From positions 1 to 64,000 of the forward strand of contig NZ_AUGP01000029.1 in assembly GCF_000422725.1 (NCBI RefSeq): 64,000 nt of DNA. Direction: 5' to 3'. The notes beneath the pieces were generated by a model, which had not been told where the DNA came from, made no database searches, and saw only the letters and a program-made list of their open reading frames with translations. The translations under genes were made by a program, and so were the position numbers. Source of the DNA: Flavobacterium subsaxonicum WB 4.1-42 = DSM 21790. GTDB taxonomy: Bacteria; Bacteroidota; Bacteroidia; Flavobacteriales; Flavobacteriaceae. Positions 47,013 through 56,154 of this stretch are shown piece by piece. The stretch's first letter is position 1, and every line of letters starts with the position of its first letter.

Positions 47013-47123
47013 AACATATTTTTTTAGTCCGGTAAAAATAAAAAAAATAATTTGGTAAGGGCATTTAATAATAACATTGCTGTGTTTTATTGTTGTTTTT
47101 ACTTAAAAAGTTTACTTTAACCT

Positions 47124-47131
47124 TATTTTTG
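47124..47131 (+). promoter_or_regulatory. -7 promoter element for the 47157 surface protein
   Basis: TATTTTTG matches TAnnTTTG and lies 25 bp before the GTG start. Confidence 0.5.
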
Positions 47132-47156
47132 TTAATTTTAGAAAAAATTAACTGCC

Positions 47157-50100
47157 GTGAAACAAAAGTTACTATTACTATTTATTGTACTTATTAATTT
47201 TTTTACTGCTAAGGGCCAGCAAATTGGCCTTTACGAGCAGTTTAATGGCCGGTACGACTTTACTTTTTTTGGTAACACCCTAAATCAGGGCGAAAATGGT
47301 ACTGGAATGCCGTGTGCCATTAACACATCGTCCAGCGCTACGCTAAGCCTTGCTCCTAACGATACCATGCTGGCCGCCTACCTGTATTGGGCAGGATCTG
47401 GCACCGGAGAGTTTAATATTACCTTTAACGGCAACCCTATTTCTGCCGAACGTACCTTTGCCCTTTCTTACAGTGGCCGCAACTATTTTAGCGCCTTTGC
47501 CGATGTTACTTCTATAGTATTGGCTCAGGGCAATGGCAGCTATACAGTATCTGATTTTGACCTGACCGATGTTATTAACGATAATATTAATAATATATAT
47601 TGCGGCAATGCTACCAATTTTGGCGGATGGGCCATTATTGTGGTGTACGAAAACGATGCCCTGCCCCTTAACCAGCTTAACCTGTACGACGGACTGCAAA
47701 ACGTGCCCGACGAAATTAATATTACCCTGCCCAGCCTTAATGTTATAGATAATGATGGGGCTAAAATAGGCTTTCTTGCCTGGGAGGGCGATGCCTTTAT
47801 ATCGGTTAACGAAACCCTTAGAATGAACGGCTCTGTATTAAGCAGCCCACCATTAAACCAACCCAACAATGCCTTTAACGGCACTAACAGCTTTACAGGC
47901 GCCAGTAACCTGTACAATATGGACCTTGATGTGTATGATGTGCAGAACTATATTGCCATTGGCGATGAAAGTGCCGAAATTCAGCTAACATCGGGTCAGG
48001 ATTTTGTTATGATCAATGCTATTATGACAAAGCTTAACAGCCAGCTGCCCGACGCTACCATTGTTTTAGACGAGGTTACCAAAATATGCAGCCAGGGTAT
48101 AATAGAGATAGACTACACCGTTTATAACGTTAACAGTACCGATGTACTGCCGGCCAACACCCCTATTGCCATATACCTTGACGGAGACCTTATTGCCACC
48201 GCAGCCACCACCGGCCCAATACCTATTGGCGGCAGCGAGCCGGGTAGTATAACACTAACCATGCCCGTGGGCATTACCGGAGATGTAGAGCTGCTTTTTG
48301 TGGTAGACGACCTGGGCAACGGCACCGGCGGCATTGTTACCGAAACCAACGAGAACAACAACTCGGTTATGATTACCACAAGCCTTTGGCAGCTACCAGA
48401 ACTTAACCCTGCCGATATTACGGTTTGCGAAACCTTTAACGGCTCTGGCGTGGGTATTTTTGATTTCTCTGCCTACGAAGATTCGCTTAAAAACAACCCT
48501 ACCGATGTGGTTACTTTTCATTATACTGTAGCCGAAGCCGAGAGTGGCGATAATGCCATTGGCAACATTTCATCGTTCCCATCTACAAGCAACCCGCAGG
48601 AAATTTTTGTACGCCTTTTTGATGAAAACGGCTGCCTGGGCATTGGCTCGTTTTTACTGATTGCCGAAGACTGCCTTTTCCCTGATGGTACCGTGGTTAT
48701 AAACACTATAGACCAGGCCTGCGACTCCAGGGATATTACCGTGCATTATACCATTAACAACTTTAACAGCTTTGATGTTTTGCCCGTTGGCACTGTTGTA
48801 AATGTGTACATTAATGGTGTAGTTATAAATACCTTTACCCTGCAAACGGCTATACCTGTCGGCGGAAGCCAGCCCGGTCAGCTGCTGTTGCAAATACCTG
48901 CTAACGTCCCGCTCAACTTCGATCTTACCTTTATTGTAGACCCTGCTAACGTCGTTGAAGAAACGATTGAAACCAACAACAGTTTTACCATACAGGTCGG
49001 CTTATGGGTATCGCCAATATTGCAGCAGCCTGCCGATGTTACCGCCTGCGAAACTGTTAACCACTCCGGCATTGGTATTTTCGATTTTTCGGGCTACCTG
49101 CAATCGCTTAAGGTTAATGCTACCGATGTGGTTACCTTTCATGAAAGCCAGGCCGATGCCGATACCGGCGCTAACGATATTACATTGCCACAAGCGTATT
49201 CATCGGCCACCAACCACCCTATTTATGTAAGGCTGGAAGACGAAAATGGCTGTTATGATACCGCCGTTTTTAACCTTATTATCATAGACTGCTATTTCCC
49301 AGATGGTACTGTAGTGGTAGAAGAGGTGTACAAGCAGTGTAACTCGCGCGTTATACACGTGCACTATACCGTAAACAACTTTAACGCTACCGATGTGCTG
49401 CCTGCCGCAACACCTGTAAGCATTTATGCTAACGGACAGTTTTTAGAATATACCGAAACCCTTGAAGATATTGAAATTGGCGAGAGCGAGAGCAATTACA
49501 TTACCCTTACCATACCTATTGGCATTCCGCTTGATTTTAACCTTACTTTTGTGGTTGACGATGTTGGCGACGGCTCCGGTAACGGTATTGTTATAGAGCT
49601 GGACGAAACCAATAATTCCAACACCCTGCCTACAAGCCTGGTGCTATCGCCCGTGCTGCAACAGCCTGAGGATATTGTAAACTGCGATGCCGGCTTTGGT
49701 ATTGGCACGTTCGATTTTTCGGGTTATGCCGATAGCCTTACAAATTATGACAATGAGGTGGTTACGTTTTACACCAGCCAGCCCGATGCCGACCAAAACC
49801 TGAACCAGATTTACAACAGTAATAACTATACTATTACCACCAGCCCCGAGCGTATTTATGTGCGCTTAGACAATGGTACCTGCCACACCACAGCATCGTT
49901 CCTGCTGTCTACCAAAAAGTGCGCACCCGTTACCTTTAATTATGTTACCCCTAACGGAGATGGCATTAACGATGGCTTTTTTGTAGAAGGATTGCGCAAC
50001 GTGTTCCTTAACTTTAAAATGAAAATTTATAACCGTTGGGGCACGCTTATATGGACGGGCGACCACAGCAAAGCCGACTGGGATGGTATTGCCGATGTAC

Positions 50101-50216
50101 AAAAAGTAGGCTCTGAAGGCACTACAGTACCCGCAGGCACGTACTATTTTGCACTTGAATTAAACGACCCTGATTTCCCTGAACCTATTGTAGGATGGGT
50201 GTATGTAACGAAGTAG
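47157..50216 (+). CDS. T9SS type B sorting-domain surface protein
   Basis: A 1,019-residue exported protein. It starts at GTG 47157, giving a signal peptide (MKQKLLLLFIVLINFFTAKG). Residues about 22-296 form a domain with YLYWAGSGTGEFNITF and GGWAIIVVYENDALPLNQLNLYDGL, like DUF3344-type domains. Then three copies of a unit of about 205 residues alternate a CARDB-like Ig domain (IDYTVYNVNSTDVLP ... ETNENNN) with the C/FDFSGY/VVTFH/YVRL module seen in the 1-3317 protein. The last ~90 residues are the gliding-motility-associated type B sorting domain (YVTPNGDGINDGFFVEG, MKIYNRWGTLIW, GTYYFALEL, GWVYV). It should be exported by T9SS and displayed on the cell surface; ligand unknown. Confidence 0.95.
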   Translation: MKQKLLLLFIVLINFFTAKGQQIGLYEQFNGRYDFTFFGNTLNQGENGTGMPCAINTSSSATLSLAPNDTMLAAYLYWAGSGTGEFNITFNGNPISAERTFALSYSGRNYFSAFADVTSIVLAQGNGSYTVSDFDLTDVINDNINNIYCGNATNFGGWAIIVVYENDALPLNQLNLYDGLQNVPDEINITLPSLNVIDNDGAKIGFLAWEGDAFISVNETLRMNGSVLSSPPLNQPNNAFNGTNSFTGASNLYNMDLDVYDVQNYIAIGDESAEIQLTSGQDFVMINAIMTKLNSQLPDATIVLDEVTKICSQGIIEIDYTVYNVNSTDVLPANTPIAIYLDGDLIATAATTGPIPIGGSEPGSITLTMPVGITGDVELLFVVDDLGNGTGGIVTETNENNNSVMITTSLWQLPELNPADITVCETFNGSGVGIFDFSAYEDSLKNNPTDVVTFHYTVAEAESGDNAIGNISSFPSTSNPQEIFVRLFDENGCLGIGSFLLIAEDCLFPDGTVVINTIDQACDSRDITVHYTINNFNSFDVLPVGTVVNVYINGVVINTFTLQTAIPVGGSQPGQLLLQIPANVPLNFDLTFIVDPANVVEETIETNNSFTIQVGLWVSPILQQPADVTACETVNHSGIGIFDFSGYLQSLKVNATDVVTFHESQADADTGANDITLPQAYSSATNHPIYVRLEDENGCYDTAVFNLIIIDCYFPDGTVVVEEVYKQCNSRVIHVHYTVNNFNATDVLPAATPVSIYANGQFLEYTETLEDIEIGESESNYITLTIPIGIPLDFNLTFVVDDVGDGSGNGIVIELDETNNSNTLPTSLVLSPVLQQPEDIVNCDAGFGIGTFDFSGYADSLTNYDNEVVTFYTSQPDADQNLNQIYNSNNYTITTSPERIYVRLDNGTCHTTASFLLSTKKCAPVTFNYVTPNGDGINDGFFVEGLRNVFLNFKMKIYNRWGTLIWTGDHSKADWDGIADVQKVGSEGTTVPAGTYYFALELNDPDFPEPIVGWVYVTK

Positions 50217-50562
50217 ATTTTGAGAGATAATAGATGATAGACATTAGCAGCTACAATAGAGACGTTGCATGCAACGTCTAAACATCCATACTGATCATAT
50301 CCTAACTCAAACCCTGTTATTTACAAACGTTTTGTATTTATATCTCTAATTAACCAACATAATTTAGATGCTGCTTAATTTTAGACGTTTCATGTAACCT
50401 CTCTACGGTAAATTGTGCTATCAAAGCGTCTATTATCTATCATCTCAATTCTAATATCTCAATTCTAATATCTCAATTCTCTCGCTTAGCCCCATAAAAA
50501 AAGCCCTGGCTGATAATCCGGGGCTTTTTTAAAAAAAAATATTTCAAATTGTGTACTAGATA
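50217..50562. repeat. 346-bp gene-free region with palindromes bracketed by heptamer repeats
   Basis: From left to right: three heptamers on the - strand (50220-50240: CTATCAT, CTATTAT, CTCTCAA); a perfect 20-bp palindrome AGACGTTGCATGCAACGTCT (50260-50279); an AT-rich spacer; a degenerate palindrome copy with three mismatches (50383-50402); and seven to eight heptamers on the + strand (50430-50485: CTATTAT, CTATCAT, then CTCAATT/CTAATAT alternating). The mirrored order suggests a small repeat element of about 266 bp. A terminator for the LysM gene follows. No ORF of note. Confidence 0.55.
50496..50531 (-). terminator. Terminator of the LysM gene
   Basis: A stem with AAAAAAGCCC on one side and GGGCTTTTTT on the other, plus inner CC/GG pairs, and T-runs on the - strand. 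It lies about 32 bp after the stop at 50563. Confidence 0.85.
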
Positions 50563-51834
50563 TTAATTTTCAGATGACGGGGAAGGTATAACAATTACCT
50601 GCCCGGCCTGTAAGCCATTTCTAAGCTTCTTTTTATTGTATTGGGTAATCTCTTCAATTGTAGTGTGGTATTTTCTTGCAAGGCCCGTAAGCGTTTCGCC
50701 GTTTTGTACTTTGTGCTGCACTTTTACGCGTTCAGCAATGCTTGTCCCCGTTGCAGTGGGTTCAGCTTCATCCTCTGTTAAAACAAGCGGTGTAATAACC
50801 TCTGCTGATGCCGTTTCTGTAGCCGTTGCCAATGGGCCAACTTCAGGCACTTTAACCTCAGCAACCGGAGCGGCAACAACCGGAGTTTGAGCAATCTCAG
50901 CCGTAACAGCAACAGGAGTAGCAATAACCGGGGTTGCAGCAGCAATGGCAGCATCTTCGGCAGCCTTAGCTGTATTAGACGGTATTTTAAGCGTTTGCCC
51001 CGCCTGTAAACCGTGCTTTAACGCTTTTTGATTTACAGCAGTAATTTCTGGTATTGTAGTTTTGTATTTGCGGCATAGCCCATGCAGTGTTTCGCCACTA
51101 ACAACGTGGTGCGTAACGGTAACCGGTGCGGCAGCAGCAGCAACAGCAGTTTCATCTTCTAAAGGTGCAAGCGGGGTAACATAAAGCTCCCTGCCCGGCA
51201 CAATGGCAAGCATGGTACCCGGTACAAGGCCGTTAGCCAGTTTTTCCTGGTTCATGGCCGTAATAGCCTCTACAGATGTATTGTGCTTGTAAGCGATCTC
51301 TATAATTGTATCGTCTCCTTTAACCGTATAAATTACCCTGCCAGGCACATTAGCGTTAGCAACAGGTGCCGCAACGGTTTTCGCCGGTGCAGATGATACT
51401 GTAGTAGCAACAGGTGTTGTAGCTACTGCACTTGGCGCTGCAGTAACAGCAGTAATTGCAGGTAAATCGGCTAATTTAGATTCGGGTTTACTTGGTTTGT
51501 TGGCAGCAGAGGCAATATCAGTATTTTTTGCCTTCATTTCAATTTTATCTTCAGCCTTTTTAGGCTTACTCATATCTACCGTTCTGTGCATCGGTATCTT
51601 TAGGCTCATACTTTGGCTAAGACCATCTACCGCGGTAGGATTATATTCGTAAACGTCCTGTGGTGTAATCTTGTATTTTCTGGCAACCATAACCACAGTC
51701 TCCCCCATTGTAACCGTATGGCTAACAAATACTTCTTCTATGTTTTCATCGGCTGGTTTAGAAGCTCCGCTTTGCGCATACGAAAAACCCGCCATTAGAA
51801 ACATTGCCATTACAGCAATACATCTTTTTTTCAT
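50563..51834 (-). CDS. Exported protein with four LysM domains
   Basis: A 423-residue protein: signal peptide (MKKRCIAVMAMFLMAGFSYAQ), then four LysM domains at about 38-82 (SHTVTMGETVVMVARKYKI), 168-213 (IYTVKGDDTIIEIAYKHN), 242-286 (HHVVSGETLHGLCRKYKT) and 373-418 (QHKVQNGETLTGLARKYHT). Long Ala/Val/Thr/Pro linkers separate them. LysM modules bind N-acetylglucosamine polymers such as peptidoglycan. There is no hydrolase domain, so a wall-binding structural or adaptor role is likely. Domains 3 and 4 are very alike (KHGLQAGQTLKIP, RNGLQAGQVIVIP), indicating internal duplication. Confidence 0.93.
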   Translation of the reverse strand: MKKRCIAVMAMFLMAGFSYAQSGASKPADENIEEVFVSHTVTMGETVVMVARKYKITPQDVYEYNPTAVDGLSQSMSLKIPMHRTVDMSKPKKAEDKIEMKAKNTDIASAANKPSKPESKLADLPAITAVTAAPSAVATTPVATTVSSAPAKTVAAPVANANVPGRVIYTVKGDDTIIEIAYKHNTSVEAITAMNQEKLANGLVPGTMLAIVPGRELYVTPLAPLEDETAVAAAAAPVTVTHHVVSGETLHGLCRKYKTTIPEITAVNQKALKHGLQAGQTLKIPSNTAKAAEDAAIAAATPVIATPVAVTAEIAQTPVVAAPVAEVKVPEVGPLATATETASAEVITPLVLTEDEAEPTATGTSIAERVKVQHKVQNGETLTGLARKYHTTIEEITQYNKKKLRNGLQAGQVIVIPSPSSEN

Positions 51835-52068
51835 GATATGAGAATTATTGTAGGTTGTGAAATGTAAAATTAAGAAAATTTTATGATATCAGCCAAAACA
51901 AAATAGTTAAATATTAAATATTCAGTATCAGTCAGTTAAAAGACTATAATAAGCGATTAAATGCTAAAATCCCGCAGTATTCCTACAAAAATTCAATTTT
52001 GATAAACGTTAATTTAACGGATTATCCACAGTTAACGTTTAAATATGTACAGGCGTGAGCCAAAAAAA

Positions 52069-52094
52069 AGCCGGATACAAGTATCCGGCTTCTT
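52069..52094 (-). terminator. Terminator after guaA
   Basis: Perfect 10-bp stem AGCCGGATAC (52069-52078) with GTATCCGGCT (52081-52090), 2-nt loop by sequence. On the - strand a T8 run follows. Confidence 0.9.
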
Positions 52095-52099
52095 AAAAT

Positions 52100-53629
52100 C
52101 TATTCCCACTCAATGGTTGCAGGTGGCTTAGAGCTTATGTCATACACAACCCTGTTAACACCTTTTACTTTATTAATTATCTCGTTAGAAATTTTCATCA
52201 GGAACTCGTACGGTAAATGTACCCAGTCGGCTGTCATACCATCGGTACTTTCAACCGCCCTAAGTGCCACTACTTTTTCGTACGTACGCTCATCGCCCAT
52301 AACCCCTACACTGTTAACAGGCAGCAGTATAGCACCGGCCTGCCAAACTTTATCGTAAAGGCCATGCTCGCGAAGTCCGTTAATAAATACAGCATCAACT
52401 TCTTGCAATATTCTTACTTTCTCCGGCGTAATATCACCAAGAATCCTTATAGATAACCCCGGACCCGGGAATGGGTGGCGGCCTAAAAGCTCCGGGTCTA
52501 TGCCCAATGTAGCTCCTACCCTGCGCACCTCATCTTTAAACAGCATACGCAATGGCTCTACCACCTGAAGCTTCATAAAATCGGGCAAACCGCCAACATT
52601 GTGGTGCGATTTAATTGTAGCCGATGGCCCTTTTACAGAAACCGACTCTATAACATCGGGGTAAATAGTACCCTGTGCCAGCCATTTAACATCTTCTAAC
52701 TGGTGCGCCTCATCATCAAAAACCTCGATAAATACGCGGCCAATAGTTTTACGTTTAGTTTCAGGGTCAGATATGCCCGCAAGTTGCGACAGGAAACGGT
52801 CGGCTGCATCAACACCCTTCACGTTTAAGCCCATATCTTTATATTGGTGCAATACGCTTTCAAACTCGTCTTTGCGCAGCAATCCGTTATTAACAAATAT
52901 ACAGTACAGGTTTTTGCCAATAGCCTTGTTTAAAAGCACGGCAGCCACGGTAGAGTCTACCCCGCCACTAAGGCCAAGTACCACTTTATCGTCCTGTATT
53001 TTAGCCTTAAGTTCGGCCACAATATCCTCCACAAAAGAGTTTGGCGTAAAGCTTTGCGGCACTTCGGCAATTTTTACCAAAAAGTTTTCCAGCATTTGCT
53101 TTCCGTCGGTACTATGATATACTTCTGGGTGGTATTGTATAGCGTATGTAGTTTCGCCCTCTATTTTGTAAGCGGCATTGGCTACATCTTTAGTGCTTGC
53201 AAGCACAACGCCATTGGTAGGCAGTTTTTTAATAGTATCGCTATGGCTCATCCACACTTGGCTGTTAGCGCTAACGCCTTCCAGAAACGGTTCGCCCTCT
53301 TTAATATAAGATAGGTTAGCACGGCCATACTCGCGTATGTTGCTTGGCGCAACCTCTCCGCCATCAAAATGGGCAAGGTATTGCGCACCGTAGCAAACGG
53401 CAAGCAAAGGCAGTTTACCGCGAATTTGGGTCAGGTCAGGATGCGGAGCATCTTCGGCCCTTACAGAGAAGGGGCTGCCCGATAAAATTACGGCTTTGTA
53501 TGATGATAAATCTGTTGGGGGGTTGTTGTAAGGAAAAATTTCGCAGAAAATGTTTAACTCGCGAACCCTACGCGCAATAAGCTGTGTGTATTGCGACCCG
53601 AAATCTAAAATTAGTACGTTGTGTTGCAT
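52100..53629 (-). CDS. guaA: GMP synthase (glutamine-hydrolysing)
   Basis: Amidates XMP to GMP in purine synthesis. From ATG 53629 it has 509 residues. The class I glutaminase domain has C79 in [11 protein letters not shown] and H167/E169 in YHPEVYHS. The ATP-pyrophosphatase domain has the PP-loop SGGVDS at 221-226. The GMP synthase C-terminal dimerisation domain includes [15 protein letters not shown] and ends in the family hallmark PPATIEWE. An in-frame TTG two codons upstream is excluded because it abuts the -7 element. It is monocistronic. Confidence 0.97.
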   Translation of the reverse strand: MQHNVLILDFGSQYTQLIARRVRELNIFCEIFPYNNPPTDLSSYKAVILSGSPFSVRAEDAPHPDLTQIRGKLPLLAVCYGAQYLAHFDGGEVAPSNIREYGRANLSYIKEGEPFLEGVSANSQVWMSHSDTIKKLPTNGVVLASTKDVANAAYKIEGETTYAIQYHPEVYHSTDGKQMLENFLVKIAEVPQSFTPNSFVEDIVAELKAKIQDDKVVLGLSGGVDSTVAAVLLNKAIGKNLYCIFVNNGLLRKDEFESVLHQYKDMGLNVKGVDAADRFLSQLAGISDPETKRKTIGRVFIEVFDDEAHQLEDVKWLAQGTIYPDVIESVSVKGPSATIKSHHNVGGLPDFMKLQVVEPLRMLFKDEVRRVGATLGIDPELLGRHPFPGPGLSIRILGDITPEKVRILQEVDAVFINGLREHGLYDKVWQAGAILLPVNSVGVMGDERTYEKVVALRAVESTDGMTADWVHLPYEFLMKISNEIINKVKGVNRVVYDISSKPPATIEWE

Positions 53630-53632
53630 GTG

Positions 53633-53640
53633 CAAAAATA
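53633..53640 (-). promoter_or_regulatory. Possible -7 element directly in front of guaA
   Basis: TATTTTTG on the - strand matches TAnnTTTG but ends only 3 bp before ATG 53629. Transcription would start at or next to the start codon (leaderless). No -33 TTTG is apparent, so chance occurrence is possible. Confidence 0.3.
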
Positions 53641-53764
53641 GTTATATTTTCTTAAATTGAAAATTTGATTTTTGGATTTTTAAAATATTAAATTTTTGGA
53701 TGGTTTGGCAATTGGATTTTCAGATTTTTACATAATTAGATGCATACCTATTAAGGTAAACCTG

Positions 53765-53772
53765 TATATTTG
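53765..53772 (+). promoter_or_regulatory. -7 promoter element for the 53793 gene
   Basis: TATATTTG, full consensus, 20 bp before ATG 53793. Confidence 0.5.
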
Positions 53773-53792
53773 AAAGAACCAATAATTACACA

Positions 53793-54431
53793 ATGCGAGT
53801 ATTTGTACTACTGCTGTTTGCATTTTTTACCTTGCAGGCGTTTGCATGCAGCTGCGCCGAAAAACCAACCGTTAAAGAAGGCTGGGAAATGTCTGCCGAT
53901 GTTTATACAGTAGAGGTTATAAGTGTAGACAGCACATCGTTATATTCGGTATATGGCGGGCATGTTTATCTTTTTAAGGTTAAGATTTTACAATCATATA
54001 AAAATCAACTTGAAAAAGGATACGAAATACGAAGCATCTATGCCGATCCTGGCAGTACGTGCGACTATCTATTTTTTAAGCCGGGAGAAAAGTACCTTAT
54101 CTATACCCGTAACAATACCGGTATTGTAGCTAATGTTTCTATTTGCTCCAGAACTAATAAGCATAGCGCCATTAAAGCAGCTGAATTACAGGAGTTGCAA
54201 ACGCTTTATGCTACAGGCAAAAATCAATCAAATGAAATTGAGATGCAATCAGTTATAAACTCCAAAGAGTACGACTCCTTAAAAATGCAAACTGTAACTA
54301 TACGAGTGTTGTCTGATAAAATTGAGGCGCTCTACTATACTATTGGCGCGGTAGTTTTACTTTGCCTTATCTTAATAGTGCTTTACATTAAAACAAAAAG
54401 ACAATATAAACCAAATACCTCTCCTAAATAA
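53793..54431 (+). CDS. Exported NTR/TIMP-like protein with C-terminal membrane anchor
   Basis: A 212-residue protein. The signal peptide MRVFVLLLFAFFTLQAFA is followed directly by CSCAEKPTVKEGWEMSADVYTVEVISV. A mature N-terminus starting CxC plus an alternating beta domain with later cysteines (GSTCDYLFF, VSICSR) resembles the TIMP/NTR fold in bacterial proteins. At 178-200 a hydrophobic helix (YYTIGAVVLLCLILIVLYIKTKR) anchors the C-terminus. Function unknown; NTR-like modules can inhibit metalloproteases, but this is only analogy. It precedes the two DUF4919-like genes. Confidence 0.75.
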   Translation: MRVFVLLLFAFFTLQAFACSCAEKPTVKEGWEMSADVYTVEVISVDSTSLYSVYGGHVYLFKVKILQSYKNQLEKGYEIRSIYADPGSTCDYLFFKPGEKYLIYTRNNTGIVANVSICSRTNKHSAIKAAELQELQTLYATGKNQSNEIEMQSVINSKEYDSLKMQTVTIRVLSDKIEALYYTIGAVVLLCLILIVLYIKTKRQYKPNTSPK

Positions 54432-54504
54432 CCTACTAATCACATCATCATAAAGGGGTTACGTATTAAAAAAATGTTTACCTTTAGCACTTAACCCTTA
54501 CTGT

Positions 54505-55185
54505 ATGAATAAATTAGTAGTTGTTTTGTTGCTTCTGCTGGGTGCAGGTGCAAAGGCTCAAACCGATGAATTGGTTAAACCCGATTACAAGGCTATCGAA
54601 AAGAACAGTAAGGATAAAAATTCGCCCCTGTTTTTTGACTCCCTCCTGGAACGCTTTAACCGCGCCGATACCACCCTTACGGTAGAAGACAAACGGCATT
54701 TGTATTTTGGATATTCCTTTACTAAAAAATATTCGCCCTATGGCAGTAATGCCGAGGCACATAAAGATCTTACCACCCTACTTAACAAACCGGGCAGCCA
54801 CAACCGCAAAGACCTCGAAAAGCTTATTGCCCTTTGCGATAAAATTTTAAAAGAAGACCCTTTTAGCATCAAAATTCGCGAGTACCGCCTCTTCTTCTTA
54901 AAAACCCTTGGCAGGACCGAAGAATTGCTGAAAGAAGATTTCAGGCTTAACTGTGTGTTAGATGCCATACTAAGCACCGGCGATGGTACCAGCACCACCA
55001 ATTGCTTTTATGTTATTAGCGTGGCTAACGAGTACGAGATAATCAACATACTGGGTTTTAACTTTAATGGCGAACAGGCGCTTATAGAAAATAACTACGA
55101 TTATTTAGAACTCGAAAAAAACGCCTATAACATAGCCGGTTTTTATTTTGATATCAGCCGATCGCTCCAATCACTCAAATTTTAG
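54505..55185 (+). CDS. Exported DUF4919-like protein, copy 1
   Basis: A 226-residue protein with a signal peptide (MNKLVVVLLLLLGAGAKAQ). The DUF4919-like body is VKPDYKAIEKNSKDKNSPLFFDSLLERFNRADTTLTVEDKRHLYFGY, a helical middle, then STGDGTSTTNCFYVISVANEYEIINILGF near the end. No membrane segment follows, so it is probably periplasmic. Function unknown. TACCTTTA at 54479-54486 is one base from the -7 consensus. A paralogue follows at 55369 after a 183-bp gap, so the two may be transcribed separately. Confidence 0.83.
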   Translation: MNKLVVVLLLLLGAGAKAQTDELVKPDYKAIEKNSKDKNSPLFFDSLLERFNRADTTLTVEDKRHLYFGYSFTKKYSPYGSNAEAHKDLTTLLNKPGSHNRKDLEKLIALCDKILKEDPFSIKIREYRLFFLKTLGRTEELLKEDFRLNCVLDAILSTGDGTSTTNCFYVISVANEYEIINILGFNFNGEQALIENNYDYLELEKNAYNIAGFYFDISRSLQSLKF

Positions 55186-55368
55186 CTAACGTATTGATTC
55201 ACAAAAAACAAGCATTTTAGTCCGTCTTAACGTATTTAAAACCAATTGTTAAACATTTGGTATAGTTATATTAACGTAGTGCCAATTAAGATAAGCTTAA
55301 GGCATACCGTGCGTAATTTTATGGTAGAATAGTAGCAGACAGATATTAAACTACAAAAAATTACTGCC

Positions 55369-56046
55369 ATGAAAAAGATTTTTACCCTATTGGCTTTCCT
55401 TTTAGTTTTAGGAGCCAATGCACAACAACAAGAAACTGTTAGCCCTGATTACGCATCGATAGAAAAAAATATTAAGGATACTAATTCGCCTTACTATTAT
55501 GCTAATTTAATGAAACGCTACAACGCTGCCGATACGGGTATGACTATTGAAGAAAGAAGGCACCTGTATTATGGTTTTGCCCTTTTGGATAAAAAGACCG
55601 ATGAGGCGCAGCTTAAAGGTATTCAGAATAAATTAAAAGAGACCCTGCATAAAGCCGACCCAACCAACGCCGACTTTGAGAATGTTGTGGCTTACACCGG
55701 TACGTTGTTACAGGCTTACCCTTTTAGCATTAACATGAAAGAGTACCGCATTTACTGCCTTAAAGCCTTAAACCGCTACGAGGAGGCTGCTAAAGAAAAA
55801 GCACAGACCGATATTATTATAGATGCCATGCTTAGCAGCGGAGACGGTACCAGCCCGGAGAATTGCATACACGTTATAGATATTGCTAACGAGTATGAGC
55901 TGGTAGGCATTCTTGGTTTTGAAACTAAAGGCGAAGAATACCTTATTAGCAACAAATACAACTACTTAGTTATAGATAAAAACTCGTATGATTTACCTGG
56001 CCTGTTCTTTGATGTTAATACAGCAAAAGCAGTTACCGGTTTATAA
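55369..56046 (+). CDS. Exported DUF4919-like protein, copy 2
   Basis: A 225-residue paralogue of the preceding gene. The signal peptide is MKKIFTLLAFLLVLGANAQ. Shared blocks are VSPDYASIEKNIKDTNSPYYY, LMKRYNAADTGMTIEERRHLYYGFAL, YPFSINMKEYRIYCLKALNRYEEA, SSGDGTSPENCIHVIDIANEYELVGILGF and the ending YLVIDKNSYDLPGLFFD. All recognisable DUF4919 blocks are intact, so it is not a decayed copy. Followed by a terminator. Confidence 0.85.
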   Translation: MKKIFTLLAFLLVLGANAQQQETVSPDYASIEKNIKDTNSPYYYANLMKRYNAADTGMTIEERRHLYYGFALLDKKTDEAQLKGIQNKLKETLHKADPTNADFENVVAYTGTLLQAYPFSINMKEYRIYCLKALNRYEEAAKEKAQTDIIIDAMLSSGDGTSPENCIHVIDIANEYELVGILGFETKGEEYLISNKYNYLVIDKNSYDLPGLFFDVNTAKAVTGL

Positions 56047-56062
56047 TATTACCCTTCTTTAT

Positions 56063-56097
56063 AAAAGCCTGCAATTAACCATATTGCGGGCTTTTTT
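56063..56097 (+). terminator. Terminator after DUF4919-like copy 2
   Basis: AAAAGCCTGCAAT (56063-56075) pairs with ATTGCGGGCTTTT (56083-56095), including one G-T position, and T-rich sequence follows. Confidence 0.85.
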
Positions 56098-56154
56098 AGT
56101 AAAGCCCCTTTCTTAAGGATTTGGCTATAAAGGAAAAAGATGTAAATTCGCAGC

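Noticed and set aside
52022..52030. TTATCCACA, a perfect E. coli-type DnaA box
   Set aside because: It is single, with no cluster of further boxes, no AT-rich unwinding element and no origin-type gene context; a chance match is likely.
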